NCBI GenBank assembly: GCA_017413145.1
Contig: JAFPUX010000444.1
Span: 1-7,865 of the forward strand
From: Kiritimatiellia bacterium
GTDB taxonomy: Bacteria > Verrucomicrobiota > Kiritimatiellia > RFP12 > UBA3636
DNA: 7,865 nt
Direction of reading: 5' to 3'
In this document: in pieces, positions 6,467 to 7,865 of the stretch
Layout of the letters: each line of letters begins with the position of its first letter
Position numbering within the stretch: the stretch's first letter is position 1
Made by a program: the position numbers and the translations under genes
Notes under the pieces: model-generated
The model's input: only the letters and a program-made list of their open reading frames with translations
The model's database searches: none
Told to the model about the DNA's origin: nothing

Positions 6467-7689
6467 GCGAGGTCCCCGCCACCGAGCCCCGCGACGACGG
6501 CGACTGGGCGATCGACGTCTCCCGCGTCACGAAGCGCTTCCGCCTGCGCGGCGCCTCCGCCTCGCTCAAGACGGCGGCCATCGACTTCCTGCGCGGCCGC
6601 CCGCCGCGGACGTTCACCGCGCTCGACGACGTCTCGCTGCGCGTCCGGCGCGGCGAGACGGTCGGCATCGTCGGCGCCAACGGCGCCGGCAAGTCCACGC
6701 TCCTCTCCATCATCGCCGGAACGATCCGCGCGACGTCCGGCACCGCCCGCACGCGCGGCTCCGTGAGCTCGCTGCTGGAGCTCGGCGCCGGCTTCCACCC
6801 CGACCTCACCGGGCGCGAGAACGTGATGCTCTACGGCGCGATCATGGGCATCCCGCGCGAGACGATGCGCCGCCGGTTCGACGAGATCGTCGACTTCGCC
6901 GGCCTCGCGGAGTTCATCGACCAGCCCGTCCGCTACTACTCCTCCGGCATGTACGTCCGGCTCGGCTTCTCCGTCGCCGTCCAGGTCGACCCGGACATCC
7001 TCCTCGTCGACGAGGTGCTCGCCGTCGGCGACGCCGACTTCCAGCGCAAGTGCCTCGAGAAGATGGCCGAGTTCCGCGACCGCGGCAAGGCGATGCTGCT
7101 CATCTCGCACGACATCAACACCGTGCGCCGCGTCGCGGACCGCGTCGCCTACCTCGCCAAGGGCCGCCTGCTCGCCTTCGGCGACCCGGCGGACGTCTCC
7201 TCCGCCTACGAGCGCGAGGCCGAGGCCGCCGCCGCCGCTTCCGTCGCCCAGCGCGAATGGGGGACCGGCGAGGCGAAGATCGTCCGCGCCGCCTGCGTCG
7301 ACCCCGCCACGGGCGAGGAGCGCACCGGAAGCCTCGCGCTGCGGTCGCCGGGCCGGACGGAGTTTCGCCTCCGCTGGGGCGCCGCGCGTCGCGTCGAGTG
7401 GCCCGTCTTCGGCTTCTCGATCGCCGACCGCGCCACGAGCCGCGTCGTCTTCGGCACCAACACCCAGATCGCCGGCCGCCGCATCCCCGCGATCGAGGGC
7501 GAGGGCGGCCTCGCCTTCTCGGTCGACCTCTCGCGCCTCCACCCCGGGGACTACCTGGTCTCGTTCTCCCTCCACAGCGAGGACCACAAGACCAACTACC
7601 ACCGCCTCGAGCACGCGCTGCGCCTCAAGGTCGAGAACGGCCTCTGGTTCGACGGCCTCGTCTCCCTCCCCGTGGAATGGACGATCTAG
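6463..7689 (+). CDS. wzt: Polysaccharide ABC transporter ATPase with C-terminal carbohydrate-recognition domain (Wzt)
   Basis: A 408-residue ATPase that powers Wzm. The GTG at 6463 is chosen because it overlaps the wzm stop and has CGGAG (6451-6455) 7 nt upstream; the frame extends further 5' only as an antigenless shadow inside wzm. The nucleotide-binding domain covers about 14-250: Walker A GANGAGKST (71-79), the Wzt/TagH-type block LLELGAGFHPDLTGREN (104-120), signature YSSGM (159-163), Walker B ILLVDE (179-184) and H-loop His216 in SHD. After an Ala/Glu-rich linker (251-262), residues 265-408 resemble the Wzt C-terminal beta-sandwich (GFSIADRATSRVVFGTNT, 317-334; LHPGDYLVSFSL, 359-370; WFDGLVSLPVEW near the end). 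In characterised Wzt proteins (E. coli O9a type) this domain binds the capped non-reducing end of the finished polymer and makes export specific, so this locus probably exports a terminated chain. Confidence 0.95.
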   Translation: MSEVPATEPRDDGDWAIDVSRVTKRFRLRGASASLKTAAIDFLRGRPPRTFTALDDVSLRVRRGETVGIVGANGAGKSTLLSIIAGTIRATSGTARTRGSVSSLLELGAGFHPDLTGRENVMLYGAIMGIPRETMRRRFDEIVDFAGLAEFIDQPVRYYSSGMYVRLGFSVAVQVDPDILLVDEVLAVGDADFQRKCLEKMAEFRDRGKAMLLISHDINTVRRVADRVAYLAKGRLLAFGDPADVSSAYEREAEAAAAASVAQREWGTGEAKIVRAACVDPATGEERTGSLALRSPGRTEFRLRWGAARRVEWPVFGFSIADRATSRVVFGTNTQIAGRRIPAIEGEGGLAFSVDLSRLHPGDYLVSFSLHSEDHKTNYHRLEHALRLKVENGLWFDGLVSLPVEWTI

Positions 7690-7865
7690 CCCCCGAGCCC
7701 TTCGTCACCGTCGTCACGCCCGCCTTCCGCGCCGCGCGCTGGATCGAGGGCGCGCTGCGCACCGTCGCCGAGCAGCGCGAGGGAGGCCGCGTCCGCGTGG
7801 AGCACCTCGTGCTCGACGGCGGCCCGGACGACGGCTCCGCCGCGATCGCCGCGCACTTCGCGCAC
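7677..7865 (+). CDS. Family 2 glycosyltransferase, N-terminal fragment (runs off the window)
   Basis: An ATG at 7677 overlaps the end of wzt by 13 nt in another frame, and the frame stays open for 63 codons to the window edge. The peptide shows the start of a GT-A fold glycosyltransferase: strand and loop FVTVVTPAFRAARWIEGAL (9-27), then VEHLVLDGGPDDGSAAI (41-57), where D47 corresponds to the nucleotide-sugar-binding Asp of the usual DGGSTDGT motif. This copy reads DGGPDDGS, a modest variation. It would add a sugar from a nucleotide-sugar donor in the cytoplasm while the polymer exported by Wzm/Wzt is being built. Donor and linkage cannot be inferred. No ribosome binding site is obvious, so expression probably depends on coupling to wzt. 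Confidence 0.88.
   Translation, partial: MDDLAPEPFVTVVTPAFRAARWIEGALRTVAEQREGGRVRVEHLVLDGGPDDGSAAIAAHFAH

Noticed and set aside
1772..7315. The 16-mer GACCCCGCCACGGGCG occurs three times (1772-1787, 2666-2681, 7300-7315).
   Set aside because: All three copies are in frame and encode Asp-Pro-Ala-Thr-Gly within otherwise dissimilar regions of two proteins. Strong codon bias on a common turn motif explains this better than a dispersed repeat.
1..7865. CRISPR arrays, tRNA or rRNA genes, insertion sequences, attachment sites and strong rho-independent terminators.
   Set aside because: I saw no regularly spaced direct repeats, transposase motifs, terminal inverted repeats, tRNA-like cloverleaf sequence, or GC hairpin followed by a T-run. 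The T-rich stretch at 63-76 lies in the start of the minus-strand gene (79-1), has no convincing stem, and is not placed as a terminator.

Overview
This is a very GC-rich bacterial chromosome segment with short gaps, GTGA start/stop overlaps and a Gram-negative envelope gene set (undecaprenyl-pyrophosphate phosphatase, a periplasmic peptide-binding protein, an outer-membrane beta-barrel and ABC-dependent polysaccharide export). From memory of family sequences, the YejA-like protein and the DUF481 barrel look most like Kiritimatiellota/Verrucomicrobiota (PVC group) homologues. That placement is an inference and no search was run. The window looks like a contig fragment, since coding regions run off both ends.

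Layout. Minus strand, 1-875: uppP (93-875), followed 13 nt downstream by the first 26 codons of an unidentified gene. A 105-bp divergent intergenic region (876-980) holds two back-to-back promoter-like elements that share the octamer TGTGCTAG. Plus strand, 981-3271: an unrecognised two-helix membrane protein is translationally coupled through a GTGA overlap to an orphan YejA-type solute-binding protein. A good sigma70-like promoter (3278-3306) then precedes moxR (3345-4319). From 4339 to the end lies a cell-surface polysaccharide region: a strange fused ORF (4339-5616), the ABC-2 permease wzm (5633-6466), its ATPase wzt with a C-terminal sugar-recognition domain (6463-7689), and the beginning of a family 2 glycosyltransferase (7677 onward).

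How they work together. Wzm/Wzt would export a lipid-linked polysaccharide across the inner membrane, with glycosyltransferases (one visible, probably more downstream) building the chain. UppP recycles the undecaprenyl carrier used by such pathways, although it is transcribed separately. The solute-binding protein and MoxR have no evident functional link to this, and both lack their usual partners nearby (YejBEF permease/ATPase; DUF58/VWA proteins).

The feature most worth attention is the 425-residue ORF at 4339-5616. Its first ~150 residues look like the N-terminus of a polysaccharide flippase. The remainder is a signal-peptide-like segment plus a complete DUF481 outer-membrane beta-barrel with no start codon of its own. 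It is either a real in-frame fusion left by a deletion or an assembly chimera. I did not find a convincing new multi-gene system, CRISPR array, RNA gene or mobile element. No stretch longer than about 105 bp lacks a gene.
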